Below the pieces are notes generated by a model. The model saw only the letters and a list, made by a program, of their open reading frames with translations. It was not told where the DNA came from and searched no databases. A DNA stretch of 64,000 nt from Bacteroidota bacterium (GTDB lineage: Bacteria > Bacteroidota > Bacteroidia > Chitinophagales > Chitinophagaceae): positions 36,566-100,565 of the forward strand of contig JAFAEM010000027.1 in assembly GCA_023424015.1 (NCBI GenBank). Reading direction: 5' to 3'. The position numbers and the translations under genes were made by a program. Shown piece by piece: positions 18,338-26,781 of the stretch. Positions within the stretch are counted from its first letter, which is position 1, and each line of letters begins with the position of its first letter.

Positions 18338-18626
18338 GTACCAGGGATTCTTCCTGCCTGGCCAGATCCAAATTCTTCACCTGGGTCATTGGGATCGACT
18401 CACTTGCCAGTCCTCCTGTAAAAAATTCTGCCATATCGGTTTCCAGTGCGGTACTGATCTTCCTGAGTGTAAGTACAGTCACATTGGTTTTACCGGATTC
18501 GATACGCGACATACTTGCTTTTTCGAAATTGCAAAGCCTGGCTAACTGGTGTTGCGTGATCTTTTTGCTGAGGCGGATCATCCGGATCTTCTGTCCGAGT
18601 GCCGCTAAAAATGTCGAATCATTCAT
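18321..18626 (-). CDS. XRE-family HTH transcriptional regulator
   Basis: The protein (101 aa from the ATG at 18626) has a Cro/C1-type helix-turn-helix: LGQKIRMIRLSKKITQHQLA, then RIESGKTNVTVLTLRKIS (about residues 10-65). A short C-terminal tail has no sensor domain. The start at 18626 is chosen because the longer frame runs back across the terminator of the neighbouring gene (18743-18767) and gives a non-protein-like N-terminus. Its target is unknown. Confidence 0.85.
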   Translation of the reverse strand: MNDSTFLAALGQKIRMIRLSKKITQHQLARLCNFEKASMSRIESGKTNVTVLTLRKISTALETDMAEFFTGGLASESIPMTQVKNLDLARQEESLVQRASL

Positions 18627-18742
18627 ATCAAATAAATTCAGGTAGCAAGCTAGAGAAAATCCCAGGCAGATTTTATGACTTTTGTCAAAAAAAATATGTT
18701 TTTGATTAGTTCTGATACTCCCGATTCTGACTTTAGTCACAT

Positions 18743-18767
18743 AAAAAAACCCCGGTGAAAACCGGGG
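18743..18767 (-). terminator. Intrinsic terminator after the LuxR-type regulator gene
   Basis: A perfect 6-bp G/C stem, CCCCGG with CCGGGG (18750-18767), is followed on the minus strand by seven T (18749-18743). It lies about 150 nt beyond the stop at 18916. Confidence 0.75.
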
Positions 18768-18915
18768 AACCATTAAACAAAAAATCTACATTCCTTAGCG
18801 GAAATGTGTCCACTTATGTCTAATATCAAAACTAGGATCGTAACTGTTATCTTTTCCTGACCCTGAGTGGTCGAAAACATGAGATTGGTCAGTTGAATTG
18901 CATTTGGCTCCTCCT

Positions 18916-19578
18916 TTACGAAGCTTCGCGCACACTTGTAAACTCAAAACCCGCCTGGTTGATATAATTGATCAAAGCCGGTGTATTCTTTAGCTTTAGT
19001 TTCTTTAATATATTATAGCGGTGTGCTTCCACAGTCTTGAATGAAATGCCCATACTCTCTGAGATCTCCTTTGAGGAAAATCCCTTTTTCACAAAATCAA
19101 TGATTTGAATCTCACGGTTTGAAAGCGATTCGAAAGCAGGACATGGGTTTTCCCCTTCGATCATATTATTTGCGATATTATTCCTCGTGGTTTCGCAGAT
19201 ATACTTACGGCCGCTATGAATATCAACGATCGCCTGGCGGATCTCATCGCCAGAACTTCCTTTAGCTACATAACCACTCGCGCCTTCACGGAGCATCTTA
19301 CGTACAAGCGATACCTGGGTATGCATGGAAACACCCAATATTTTGGTAGCCGGAGATATTTGTCTGATCAGCGGAATGGCCTCGATACCATTCATGCCAG
19401 GGAGGTTTATATCCATCAATAAAACATCGGGTCTTAAAGCGCCTACTAATTGCAAAGTTTCTTCAGCGCTTCCAGATTTAGCAACCACCTCAAACCGGGG
19501 ATCCGCATCTAATAACAGAGCGCAGGCCTCTCTTACGAGTGTATGATCTTCAACAATAAAAATTGAGATTTTTTTCAT
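18916..19578 (-). CDS. NarL/FixJ-type response regulator
   Basis: The 220-aa protein has a receiver domain (about residues 1-125) with D10/D11-type acidic residues (IVEDH) and phosphoacceptor D56 (LLMDINLPGMNG), then a LuxR-type HTH (about 150-210): LSNREIQIIDFV, KEISESMGISFKTVEAHR. It binds DNA when phosphorylated. No histidine kinase gene is adjacent, so it is an orphan here. A terminator downstream makes it a single-gene unit. Confidence 0.9.
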   Translation of the reverse strand: MKKISIFIVEDHTLVREACALLLDADPRFEVVAKSGSAEETLQLVGALRPDVLLMDINLPGMNGIEAIPLIRQISPATKILGVSMHTQVSLVRKMLREGASGYVAKGSSGDEIRQAIVDIHSGRKYICETTRNNIANNMIEGENPCPAFESLSNREIQIIDFVKKGFSSKEISESMGISFKTVEAHRYNILKKLKLKNTPALINYINQAGFEFTSVREAS

Positions 19579-19694
19579 TATTTGTTACAGCTTGGGTTCC
19601 GGATGGCTGCAAAAATGCGGCAACACTAAATAGTAAACAATAGAAGCGAATATGTTTCCCATGTAGTAAATAAACTACACATATTTTTAAGTGA

Positions 19695-21437
19695 TTATCT
19701 TTTATCAATAGCTACACAAACGGTTGCGCGAGCTGGTACACTAAGTTTTATACCGCTAGCCGTAGTGGCAGAAAAAGCATTTAGCGTAGAATAATTGCCC
19801 GGACCACCTGCAGCTCCTGTTGGTCCCTGACCATTGACAAAAACTTTCCTGGAGAAACCGGCATTATCATCACCACCCGTGAGTGTATACCAGTAATACC
19901 TGGCTCCCGGATTGAAATTGTTCACCTTTATTTCCACATTCGTAGCTACCGCTGACCTGTTCACAAGAGTAATACCCACCTGTCCTGATGAAAAGGTGGA
20001 AGCATAAGTTTCAATTCCTGTGCTGCTGTTGATAGTTGATTGTACCAACCTGTCACCCAGGAATTTTTGAAAGAAATACAAATGATAAAACGCCGGGCGT
20101 GGATTCCATTTTGGAATACCATCTGGTTCATCTCCATTATTGAACATGCCATGGTCATTACCATTTTCCCAGGCATTGGCAAGATCCCATCTTGCCGTCA
20201 TACCAAATTTATTCTTCAGGGCTTCACCCACCACCATCACGCCATGCATCCCATTGATATGCGATACCTGCTGCTTAAGACCTGTCGCGAAAATATTCCA
20301 TTCAGTCAACGCCACAGGTTTCTCTGGAACGCCGCCCGCCTGTAAGGCTTGTTTTACAAAATCCATCAGCCGTTTTGGCTCGGCAACACCGCTTGTGAGG
20401 ATATCAGCGGCATTGGTTGGCTGGTTATAGGGTGTAAAATAACTATGTACGATATAAAAATCAGGCGCATTTCCAGCTTCAGGGATAACACCCTGGTTCC
20501 AGGTTTTTACGGTATTGGTATTCCAGGATTGTGGCGGGCTATCAAACAGTACTGCGCCAATATCAATTGTTTTTCCAATCTCCTGCGCAGCCTTACGCAT
20601 CGAATCAGCGAATACTTTGAAATGGCGGCCATATAGCTGTCCATCGGCGAACTCAGGCTGTCCATCTTTATTCAATGCCGGATCTATACGATAGCCCGCT
20701 TCCCAATCGCCGAAACTTTCATTCCCAATTTCCCAATAACGGGTGCGTCCATTATCATACCTGACCCAGTCTGCAGCCAGGTGAGCCGCCGCCGCCACAG
20801 GGTCAGCCGAAGTCCCATACCGTGCATAACCGTAGTTAATGGTGATCATCCCGGTGTTGTTGGTTTGTTGCAGCAGCTTATAGTAATTATCAACAGAAAA
20901 TGTCCAGCTCTCAGTGTTTTTCCCGTACCAGTAACCTGCTGTTTCTTTCGACCCGTCTGCTTTTACCAATTGCTCAGGTACATCTGCCGGCGGCATATTT
21001 TTTTGTGCATTCCAAAAAAATATATCGCTGATACTACCTCCCGGAAACCTGAGGATATGCGGCTTCAGTTGTTTGATATGATTGACCAATATCGGTTCTG
21101 TCACGATCTGGCCCATCCATAAATTGGAATTATTACCTGCAATGGATCTTGGAATTTTTGTAATGACCGAACCTGTTTCGATGGTAACAGTTGAAGTAGT
21201 ATTGACTGGCGTACTTCCCGCGCTAAAGGATGGAGTTGTAAAAGTTTTCGGTTGCCAGTCGTCCAGAAAAAATCCAATCGTAGATGCCAGCATGGGATCG
21301 ACAGGCGGAACCACCACAACCGTGTCTGGCGGCGGTGGACCGGGAGGGGGTGGCGCCGGGTCGTTATCGTCACCCGTACTTTTCTTGCAATTAAGCAAAC
21401 AAATGCCGATACAACCTATGAGTATGATTCGATACAT
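19695..21437 (-). CDS. Alpha-L-arabinofuranosidase-like glycoside hydrolase lipoprotein
   Basis: The 580-aa lipoprotein (lipobox GICLLNC, Cys near residue 17) has a Pro-rich linker (about residues 25-48) that would hold the enzyme away from the membrane. The catalytic part is a clan GH-A (beta/alpha)8 barrel: RFPGGSISD (about 130), acid/base Glu in YWEIGNESFG (about 235) and the probable nucleophile in ALTEWN (about 373). The NE...E pair and FPGG motif resemble GH51/GH39-type arabinofuranosidases. The C-terminus is a beta-sandwich (about 470-580). Exact family and linkage are uncertain. It is not part of a PUL. Confidence 0.75.
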   Translation of the reverse strand: MYRIILIGCIGICLLNCKKSTGDDNDPAPPPPGPPPPDTVVVVPPVDPMLASTIGFFLDDWQPKTFTTPSFSAGSTPVNTTSTVTIETGSVITKIPRSIAGNNSNLWMGQIVTEPILVNHIKQLKPHILRFPGGSISDIFFWNAQKNMPPADVPEQLVKADGSKETAGYWYGKNTESWTFSVDNYYKLLQQTNNTGMITINYGYARYGTSADPVAAAAHLAADWVRYDNGRTRYWEIGNESFGDWEAGYRIDPALNKDGQPEFADGQLYGRHFKVFADSMRKAAQEIGKTIDIGAVLFDSPPQSWNTNTVKTWNQGVIPEAGNAPDFYIVHSYFTPYNQPTNAADILTSGVAEPKRLMDFVKQALQAGGVPEKPVALTEWNIFATGLKQQVSHINGMHGVMVVGEALKNKFGMTARWDLANAWENGNDHGMFNNGDEPDGIPKWNPRPAFYHLYFFQKFLGDRLVQSTINSSTGIETYASTFSSGQVGITLVNRSAVATNVEIKVNNFNPGARYYWYTLTGGDDNAGFSRKVFVNGQGPTGAAGGPGNYSTLNAFSATTASGIKLSVPARATVCVAIDKR

Positions 21438-21691
21438 CTCTAAATTTAGTCAAGATCTTTTTCTGTTTAATGACTTCGTGAAAAAATGTAAAAAGCCCTT
21501 CGATCCCGGTTGTCCCTTATTAAACTACAAAAAGTCTTTCAGGCCACATAATAGGAACTGACCCCGGACTCGTGACGGGCTATTTAAATTAAAATTGGAA
21601 AAATTATAATGCGCAACCAGTGGCAAGCTGGCAGACTAACCTATTATCTGGCAGGTTGGCTTCGGCGGGTAAGGATTGAATTTCAACATTA

Positions 21692-22165
21692 TCAGGCAAG
21701 ATGTGCTCTGAGCATCCAGGCCATCTTTTCATGCGTTTTCAGAAGCCCTGTGATGAAATCGGCTGAACCGACGTCTTTCCATTCATCTTCAAAACGTTCA
21801 ATGTCCGCACGTAAAAGCATGATGATCGCCTCATGATCGGCTAACAGAGCTTTCATAAAACTGGCGCTATCATTCTTGCTCCGCGATTCCTCCGAGAGGT
21901 GGGTGAGTGCGAGGAAAGATGTTAGCGAGCCCTCGGCATAGTGCCCAATCGTCCGCACTCTTTCAGCGACCTCATCGATGATCGTCTCGATGGTTTTGTA
22001 CTGCTCCTCAAAAAATTTGTGTTTCGTCAGAAAATCTGGCCCTTCGATATTCCAGTGTGCATTTCTGGTTTTGATATAAAGGATATGCTCATCAGCCAGC
22101 AGTGTGTTCAACGCGTGAGCTACCTCTCCCAGGTGCGCGGGTTTGATGCCTATTTCTGTTTTCAT
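21692..22165 (-). CDS. dps: DNA-starvation/ferritin-like protein Dps
   Basis: The 157-aa protein has the Dps signature: LLADEHILYIKTRNAHWNIE followed by FFEEQYKTIETIIDEVAERV, giving the inter-subunit ferroxidase ligands His, Asp and Glu. Dps forms a 12-subunit shell that stores iron and protects DNA in oxidative or starvation stress. A hairpin terminator (22195-22224) lies just upstream on the same strand, so dps has its own promoter. Confidence 0.93.
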   Translation of the reverse strand: MKTEIGIKPAHLGEVAHALNTLLADEHILYIKTRNAHWNIEGPDFLTKHKFFEEQYKTIETIIDEVAERVRTIGHYAEGSLTSFLALTHLSEESRSKNDSASFMKALLADHEAIIMLLRADIERFEDEWKDVGSADFITGLLKTHEKMAWMLRAHLA

Positions 22166-22194
22166 ACAAAATGTTTGTCACTAAAGTTAAGAAT

Positions 22195-22224
22195 AAAAAA
22201 AAAGGCCCGATAGAAATCAGGGCC
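22195..22224 (-). terminator. Intrinsic terminator with no visible gene before it
   Basis: On the minus strand GGCCC (22220-22224) pairs with GGGCC (22204-22208), with further GAT/ATC pairing inside, followed by a long T-run (22203-22195). The transcript it ends must come from 22225-22612, where no gene is recognised. Confidence 0.65.
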
Positions 22225-22612
22225 CGTTTAAGATCAATTCTTCTGAAAAACCACGCTAGCATGGTCTCAAACACTGTTCCAGTTGGACACAGACGTCATT
22301 TTTGAACCGGAATGTATTAACAGCGATTATAATAAGGCAACCCCAGCCCCGGTTCTGACCCTAAAGAACTATTGTATTGCTGAATATGCGTTTCAAGCTA
22401 ATATCCTGAAGGGTGGGAAAATTATCTACAATTCGTACCAACGCGCTCACCAATGTGTAATTTCTGCGTTGCACCTGAATAGATATTTGTAAATTAAAAA
22501 TTGACTGACCCTGCCAGTTGTTCCCATATGAATTCGCAGGCTGCAACTTTTGTGACTCGTGGTACACTCATTGATATAAATACCTGGACACTTTCATCAA
22601 TAACCACATTTT
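22225..22612. other. Gene-free stretch; may encode a small RNA on the minus strand
   Basis: No supported protein is seen in about 390 bases. A 68-codon minus-strand frame (22361-22567) has no recognisable features. The strong minus-strand terminator at 22195-22224 suggests a short transcript; no tRNA arms are visible. Confidence 0.35.
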
Positions 22613-23074
22613 ATGCGTCAATTCCTGATTTTCCTGCTTTTATTCTCCGCCTGTGCCAATAAAGACAGCAGCCGGGTACTGGCATCTGCCGATACCACCG
22701 AAGTGGTCGAACTCGCTGTAAGAACAGTTCTTAGTGGCCAGTTTCCCGAAATGGAGGATGTAAAGCGCGAATCCATTTTCAGGGATTCCATTTTTTTCAC
22801 GACTTCGCTTTTTCCACTTGAGAAACTGCCTGTAAAAGCAGACAGCTTTACCTTCAAGGTGATGCCTGACACGCTGATCTGTGCGATGCTTAAAACCGAT
22901 ACGGTATCGCCGGAGCTACCCAATTATCTACGCCTGCAAACCTTTGAAAAAACGGATACTGGGTATTTTGTACAGTTCGAAAGTGTTCTCTGTATACCCT
23001 CACCGGCGCGAGATGCCTCTGTTGGAATGCATATTCTAAAAACTAAAGACAAATTTGTTTTTGAAAATCAATAG
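22613..23074 (+). CDS. Small lipoprotein of unknown function
   Basis: The 153-aa protein begins with a short hydrophobic segment and lipobox LLFSAC (Cys near residue 14). The mature part is mixed alpha/beta and includes three cysteines besides the lipid-bearing one. I do not recognise the family. No cotranscribed gene is evident; it converges on the DoxX gene. Confidence 0.65.
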   Translation: MRQFLIFLLLFSACANKDSSRVLASADTTEVVELAVRTVLSGQFPEMEDVKRESIFRDSIFFTTSLFPLEKLPVKADSFTFKVMPDTLICAMLKTDTVSPELPNYLRLQTFEKTDTGYFVQFESVLCIPSPARDASVGMHILKTKDKFVFENQ

Positions 23075-23122
23075 TACTGGGTTAAATGCCCGATACTATT
23101 GATTTGATCTGAATTACAACTG

Positions 23123-23548
23123 TCATGCAGCTGCCGGGGTATTGCCCGAGAATTTTCTTCTTTCAAGAAATCGGTCCAGGCTAAACTCACCGGCGCCAAA
23201 CCGGGCTATGATTAAGGCACCGCCGAGCAACGATAAATTCTTTAAAAACGCCGCCAGTTCCATTTGCCTGGCCATCGGTTCAGCGATCGTCCAGAACTGG
23301 TGAAAGGTAAGTGTGACCGGAACCAGGAATAAAACCAGCAACCATGCTCCGGCCTTCGCACGGAAGCCTAATAAGATACTCAGTCCGCCTGCCAGCTCAA
23401 CAAGACCTGATAGCGGAACCAGTAATGATGCAAATGGCAAACCTTTCGCAGCGGCGAATGCTATGGTTTGTTCATTGAAGTGACCAAACGATGAAAAAAT
23501 GAAAATAAGGGCGAATAATAATCTCCCTGCAGGAATGGTGTATTTCAT
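23123..23548 (-). CDS. DoxX-family membrane protein
   Basis: The protein (141 aa from the ATG at 23548) has four predicted membrane helices with the DoxX pattern: GRLLFALIFIFSSFGHF at the start, LVPLSGLVELAGGLSILLG in the second helix (split here for length), and a final ALIIARFGAGEFSLD. It is divergent from an HxlR-type regulator over a palindrome-rich spacer, the usual arrangement for quinone/aldehyde-responsive DoxX genes. The start at 23548 is chosen because the longer frame would cover the operator at 23561. Confidence 0.88.
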   Translation of the reverse strand: MKYTIPAGRLLFALIFIFSSFGHFNEQTIAFAAAKGLPFASLLVPLSGLVELAGGLSILLGFRAKAGAWLLVLFLVPVTLTFHQFWTIAEPMARQMELAAFLKNLSLLGGALIIARFGAGEFSLDRFLERRKFSGNTPAAA

Positions 23549-23560
23549 ATAAAATAGTTT

Positions 23561-23579
23561 TTTGTGTTGTGAACACAAA
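23561..23579. promoter_or_regulatory. Perfect 8-bp inverted repeat, candidate operator
   Basis: TTTGTGTT and AACACAAA are separated by GTG. It lies 13 bp upstream of the DoxX start codon, well placed for repression by the divergent HxlR-type protein. Confidence 0.5.
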
Positions 23580-23592
23580 ATTATTTACCTTT

Positions 23593-23629
23593 ACTATACA
23601 TTAGGAAGTACTATACAATTGTATAGCAC
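23593..23629. promoter_or_regulatory. HxlR-type operator: 16-bp palindrome plus half-site
   Basis: CTATACAATTGTATAG (23611-23626) is a perfect palindrome. A second ACTATACA copy lies 17 bp to the left (23593-23600). The ACTAT-type half-site resembles operators of HxlR/YodB regulators. It lies between the divergent DoxX and HxlR genes. Confidence 0.6.
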
Positions 23630-23657
23630 TATACCAGATTATAGTAACACCTTCTAT

Positions 23658-24026
23658 ATGATCCAACATGGCAAACATGATAAGGGCGAGTGTTTGAATA
23701 TGATACGCCCTGTAAAAGATGCACTGGATGTGCTGAATGGTAAGTGGAAACTGCCCATTATTATTGCTTTATCATTTGGTAATAAGCGTTTCAGTGAAAT
23801 ATCGAAAGAAATTCCGAAGATAACGGACCGTATGCTGTCAAAGGAACTTCGTGATCTGGAAATGAATAAACTCGTAAAACGAACGGTTTATGATAGTATA
23901 CCAGTAACCGTTGAATACTCACTTACTGAATACGGAAACTCCCTGGACAAAGTCATTAATGAACTTCGGAAATGGGGTCTGCAGCACCGGAAACTAATAA
24001 CGGGAAAGTCGAGGAGCGCTTCTTAA
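23658..24026 (+). CDS. HxlR-family winged-helix regulator
   Basis: The protein (122 aa from the ATG at 23658) matches the HxlR domain: an early Cys (KGECLNMIRP), then LNGKWKLPIIIALSFG, RFSEISKEIPKITDRMLSK with the recognition helix, and the wing VEYSLTEYG. The early cysteine is typical of redox- or electrophile-sensing members such as YodB/HypR. The longer frame from 23562 is rejected because it runs across the palindromic operators. It probably represses the divergent DoxX gene. Confidence 0.9.
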   Translation: MIQHGKHDKGECLNMIRPVKDALDVLNGKWKLPIIIALSFGNKRFSEISKEIPKITDRMLSKELRDLEMNKLVKRTVYDSIPVTVEYSLTEYGNSLDKVINELRKWGLQHRKLITGKSRSAS

Positions 24027-24142
24027 ATCAGCATCCCCATTCAAAAAATAATAAGGCCCAATATTTACAACCTGCCAGATGACCTTCCGCAACTTATAAC
24101 CATCTAAATAAGCTGGCTATTCAAAAAAACAATCAAATTTTA

Positions 24143-24172
24143 TTGTTTTTCAATAAATATTTATTATTTTTG
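24143..24172 (+). promoter_or_regulatory. Bacteroidota-type promoter of the DUF2975/HTH operon
   Basis: The -7 element TATTTTTG (24165-24172) matches TAnnTTTG. TTG (24143-24145) lies 19 nt upstream as the -33 element. The start near 24179 is about 15 nt before the ATG at 24194. Confidence 0.6.
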
Positions 24173-24193
24173 TCCCGAAATCAAACTGATTAT

Positions 24194-24748
24194 ATGGAAA
24201 TTAAAATTACCAGCACCCAAATCCTGCGGGTACTGTATATCCTATCATGGATCCTGTTTATTGGGCTATGTATAGAAGCCGGGGCTTTTATATTCAACAC
24301 TTTTTACGCGCTCGTGATCAATCCTGCCGCAGCAAATAATACAGTGCAGGGCGTTGACCTTACAGCGCTTTACAATCACGACCAGGGATATTTCATAACA
24401 CAGACCCTTCTTATGATCATCGCGGCGGTTTTAAAGGCCTGTTTATTTTATCTTATCATCAAACTACTACACGACAAGAAACTCAATATGTCGAAACCTT
24501 TTAACACGGATATGAATCGATTTATTTTCAATGCCTCCTATCTTGCTCTTGGCATCGGTTTATTTTCCTGGTGGGGTACAAAATATGCCGAGTGGCTGAT
24601 GAAGAAGGGTGTTGCTATGCCTGGCATTCAATACTTACGTGTAGGCGGTGCCGATGTATGGCTGTTTATGGGCGTAATTTTATTAGTCATCGCATACATA
24701 TTCAGAAAGGGGACCGAAATTCAAACAGAAAACGAATTAACTGTATAA
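24194..24748 (+). CDS. DUF2975 membrane protein
   Basis: The protein (184 aa from the ATG at 24194) has four predicted membrane helices (about residues 8-30, 62-88, 108-128 and 148-170), the layout of DUF2975 proteins. Function is unknown, but the family is nearly always paired with a small YozG-like HTH protein, as here (3-nt gap). The start is chosen from the promoter at 24143-24172, which overlaps the earlier possible start. Confidence 0.8.
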   Translation: MEIKITSTQILRVLYILSWILFIGLCIEAGAFIFNTFYALVINPAAANNTVQGVDLTALYNHDQGYFITQTLLMIIAAVLKACLFYLIIKLLHDKKLNMSKPFNTDMNRFIFNASYLALGIGLFSWWGTKYAEWLMKKGVAMPGIQYLRVGGADVWLFMGVILLVIAYIFRKGTEIQTENELTV

Positions 24749-24751
24749 GTC

Positions 24752-24958
24752 ATGCCAATCATTGTAAACCTTGATGTGATGATGGCAAAAAGGAAAATGT
24801 CATTGAATGAGCTTTCAGAAAAAGTGGGCCTGACCTTATCCAATCTTTCCATACTCAAGACCGGTAAAGCAAAAGCGATCCGGTTCAGTACACTTGAAGC
24901 TATTTGCCAGGCCCTGGATTGCCAGCCTGCCGATATATTGGAATACAAAAAGGAATAA
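24752..24958 (+). CDS. Small Cro/C1-type HTH regulator (YozG-like)
   Basis: The 68-aa protein is almost entirely a helix-turn-helix: MAKRKMSLNELSEKVGLT, then NLSILKTGKAKAIRFSTLEA and CQALDCQPADILEY. It lacks any sensor domain. It follows the DUF2975 gene by 3 nt and probably acts with that membrane protein, a conserved pairing. Confidence 0.88.
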   Translation: MPIIVNLDVMMAKRKMSLNELSEKVGLTLSNLSILKTGKAKAIRFSTLEAICQALDCQPADILEYKKE

Positions 24959-25064
24959 TGCTGGTAAAGGATCAGATTCTATTTGCCAGGTTGGGAATAA
25001 CGGCGACGTGCGGAAGTAGTAGCTACGGCCCGAAAAGCTTGCTAACTTTAAGTAATTATCTTTT

Positions 25065-26438
25065 ATGAAATCCAACACAATTCCCCGCCGCGCGTTTATT
25101 CGCAATACTTCAGCTGCCCTGGCACTGGCTGCATTAAAACCATACGGATCATTGATTCCAATTGACTCCCCACGCCGGGTTGCCCTGATCGGCACCGGTT
25201 GGTACGGCAAGAGCGATCTGTTCCGGCTGATGCAGGTTGCGCCTGTGGATGTCGTCGCGCTGTGTGACGTGGACCAACACTTATTATCAGAGGCAGCCGT
25301 TCTGGTAAAAACGCGTTTGAAAAGCAACAAACAAATTCAACTCTATACTGATCACCGTAAACTGCTGGCAGACCACAAACCGGAAATTGTACTGATCGGT
25401 ACACCCGACCACTGGCATGCCCTGCAAACTATCGACGCGATCAGGGCCGGGTCTCACGTTTATGTACAAAAGCCGATTAGTGCGGATGTCATGGAAGGTG
25501 AGGCGATGCTCGCTGCAGCACGCAAATATAACCGGGTAGTGCAGGTGGGGATGCAGCGTCGGAGTACACCACATTTGATCGAAGCGAAAAAAAATATCGT
25601 TGATACCGGTTTGCTGGGAAAAATATCACACGTGGAAATGTGCTGTTATTTTCACATGCGTCATAACGGTAACCCGCCAGTTCAAGTAGTGCCAGCGCAT
25701 TTCGACTATGAAATGTGGACCGGTCCGGCACCGCTTCGTCCCTTTGATGGAATACCGCATACCCGGTGGTGGCGCAGTTTTATGGAATATGGAAATGGCA
25801 TTATGGGCGACATGTGTGTGCATATGCTTGATGCGGTTAGATGGACGCTCGGACTGGGATGGCCAAAACGCATTTACTCCAACGGGGGCATTTTCCAGGA
25901 TAAAGCCGGTAAAAGTAATATTGCAGATACACAAACAGCCGTATTTGAATTTGATGATCTCCATTGTGTATGGCAGCACCGGACCTGGGGCACAGCTGCC
26001 GATCCCGAATATCCCTGGTCATACAAACTCTATGGCGAAAAAGGAACACTTAGCTGCAGCACGATGAAATACGATTTTGTACCCGTTGACCCTGCCGCAA
26101 AAAAAATTCATCGCGATGTTGTCTATGAAAAAGAAAAATACCCGGAGGACCTTAAAGAAAAAGATATCGAACTGCACGCCGCCCCTGCAACCAGGTTACA
26201 CATGCTCGATTTTCTGGACGCCATCGATAAGAAGAGCAGACCTGTTGCAGATATTGAAGAAGGCCATATCTCCACCGCCAGTTGCATCCTGGCTAATATT
26301 TCCATGCAATTAAATGGCCGGCCCCTGAGTTATGATCCGGTAAATAAGATAGTGCGTAGCGACGAAGTAGCGACCGCTCTATTGCAGAGAAAGTATCGCG
26401 AACCCTGGATACACCCATTTCTTATATCTGATAAGTGA
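25065..26438 (+). CDS. Gfo/Idh/MocA-family oxidoreductase with Tat-type signal
   Basis: The 457-aa protein starts with a twin-arginine motif (PRRAFIRNTSA) and a short hydrophobic stretch, so it is probably exported folded by Tat. The Rossmann fold shows the NAD(P) loop ALIGTGWYG (about residue 40) and the EKP-like motif VQKPIS (about 140). The C-terminal domain carries the WRSFMEYGNGIMGDMCVHMLDAV segment (split here; about 240-260) with the His of this family. Secreted members in Bacteroidota act on sugars or glycans; the substrate is unknown. It stands alone. Confidence 0.87.
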   Translation: MKSNTIPRRAFIRNTSAALALAALKPYGSLIPIDSPRRVALIGTGWYGKSDLFRLMQVAPVDVVALCDVDQHLLSEAAVLVKTRLKSNKQIQLYTDHRKLLADHKPEIVLIGTPDHWHALQTIDAIRAGSHVYVQKPISADVMEGEAMLAAARKYNRVVQVGMQRRSTPHLIEAKKNIVDTGLLGKISHVEMCCYFHMRHNGNPPVQVVPAHFDYEMWTGPAPLRPFDGIPHTRWWRSFMEYGNGIMGDMCVHMLDAVRWTLGLGWPKRIYSNGGIFQDKAGKSNIADTQTAVFEFDDLHCVWQHRTWGTAADPEYPWSYKLYGEKGTLSCSTMKYDFVPVDPAAKKIHRDVVYEKEKYPEDLKEKDIELHAAPATRLHMLDFLDAIDKKSRPVADIEEGHISTASCILANISMQLNGRPLSYDPVNKIVRSDEVATALLQRKYREPWIHPFLISDK

Positions 26439-26510
26439 TAATGTGCTTTCTAGTTTAATATTGTTGAATGTGGTTGAATGTAGTTTAAGATTGTATTACC
26501 ATTAAACCAT

Positions 26511-26560
26511 CTTCAACAATTTTCAACAATATTCAACAATATTCAACAATATTCAACAAA
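26511..26560. repeat. Five tandem copies of a 10-bp unit
   Basis: The unit NTTCAACAAT is repeated five times in exact 10-bp register, with first-base changes and a changed final base. The inverse unit (TTGTTGAAT, GGTTGAAT) occurs twice at 26461-26479, also at 10-bp spacing, so the two arms could pair across about 30 bases. Confidence 0.8.
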
Positions 26561-26570
26561 AACATAACTG

Positions 26571-26727
26571 ATCATAATAATCCGCGTTCCCTATTCGCCG
26601 AACCAGGTGAACCTGGAAACACGAACGGCAGAACACGGATTTTTATGATGGTCATGATTTATAATGATCAGGGTCTGCTATGTCGGTATCTTAACCGATC
26701 ATAATGATCATAATGATCCGCGTGCCC
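26571..26727. repeat. REP-like family of 19-bp units
   Basis: The sequence at 26571-26589 and the inverted copy at 26631-26649 agree at 17 of 19 positions (ATCATAAnAATCCGnGTTC). A third related copy lies at 26707-26725 and a partial one at 26698-26709. This is the appearance of an intergenic REP-type family. Confidence 0.65.
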
Positions 26728-26781
26728 GGTTCATCGACCCTTGAAAATTTGATACACAAGGACTGGACCTCGCCATAATGG

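Larger units (their letters stand above)
26439..26781. other. Gene-free, repeat-rich stretch
   Basis: About 340 bases with no gene, holding a 10-bp tandem array (26511-26560), opposite-strand copies of its unit (26459-26480), and three copies of a 19-bp REP-like sequence (26571-26727). Confidence 0.7.

Noticed and set aside
18627..18773. Longer N-terminus for the XRE-type regulator
   Set aside because: It would run across the intrinsic terminator of the next gene and gives a non-protein-like extension; the ATG at 18626 fits the domain.
22092..22274. Minus-strand frame of 60 codons upstream of dps
   Set aside because: It runs through the terminator hairpin and overlaps the start of dps in another frame.
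26511..26560. CRISPR array
   Set aside because: The units are 10 bp and directly adjacent, with no spacers, and no cas genes are present.
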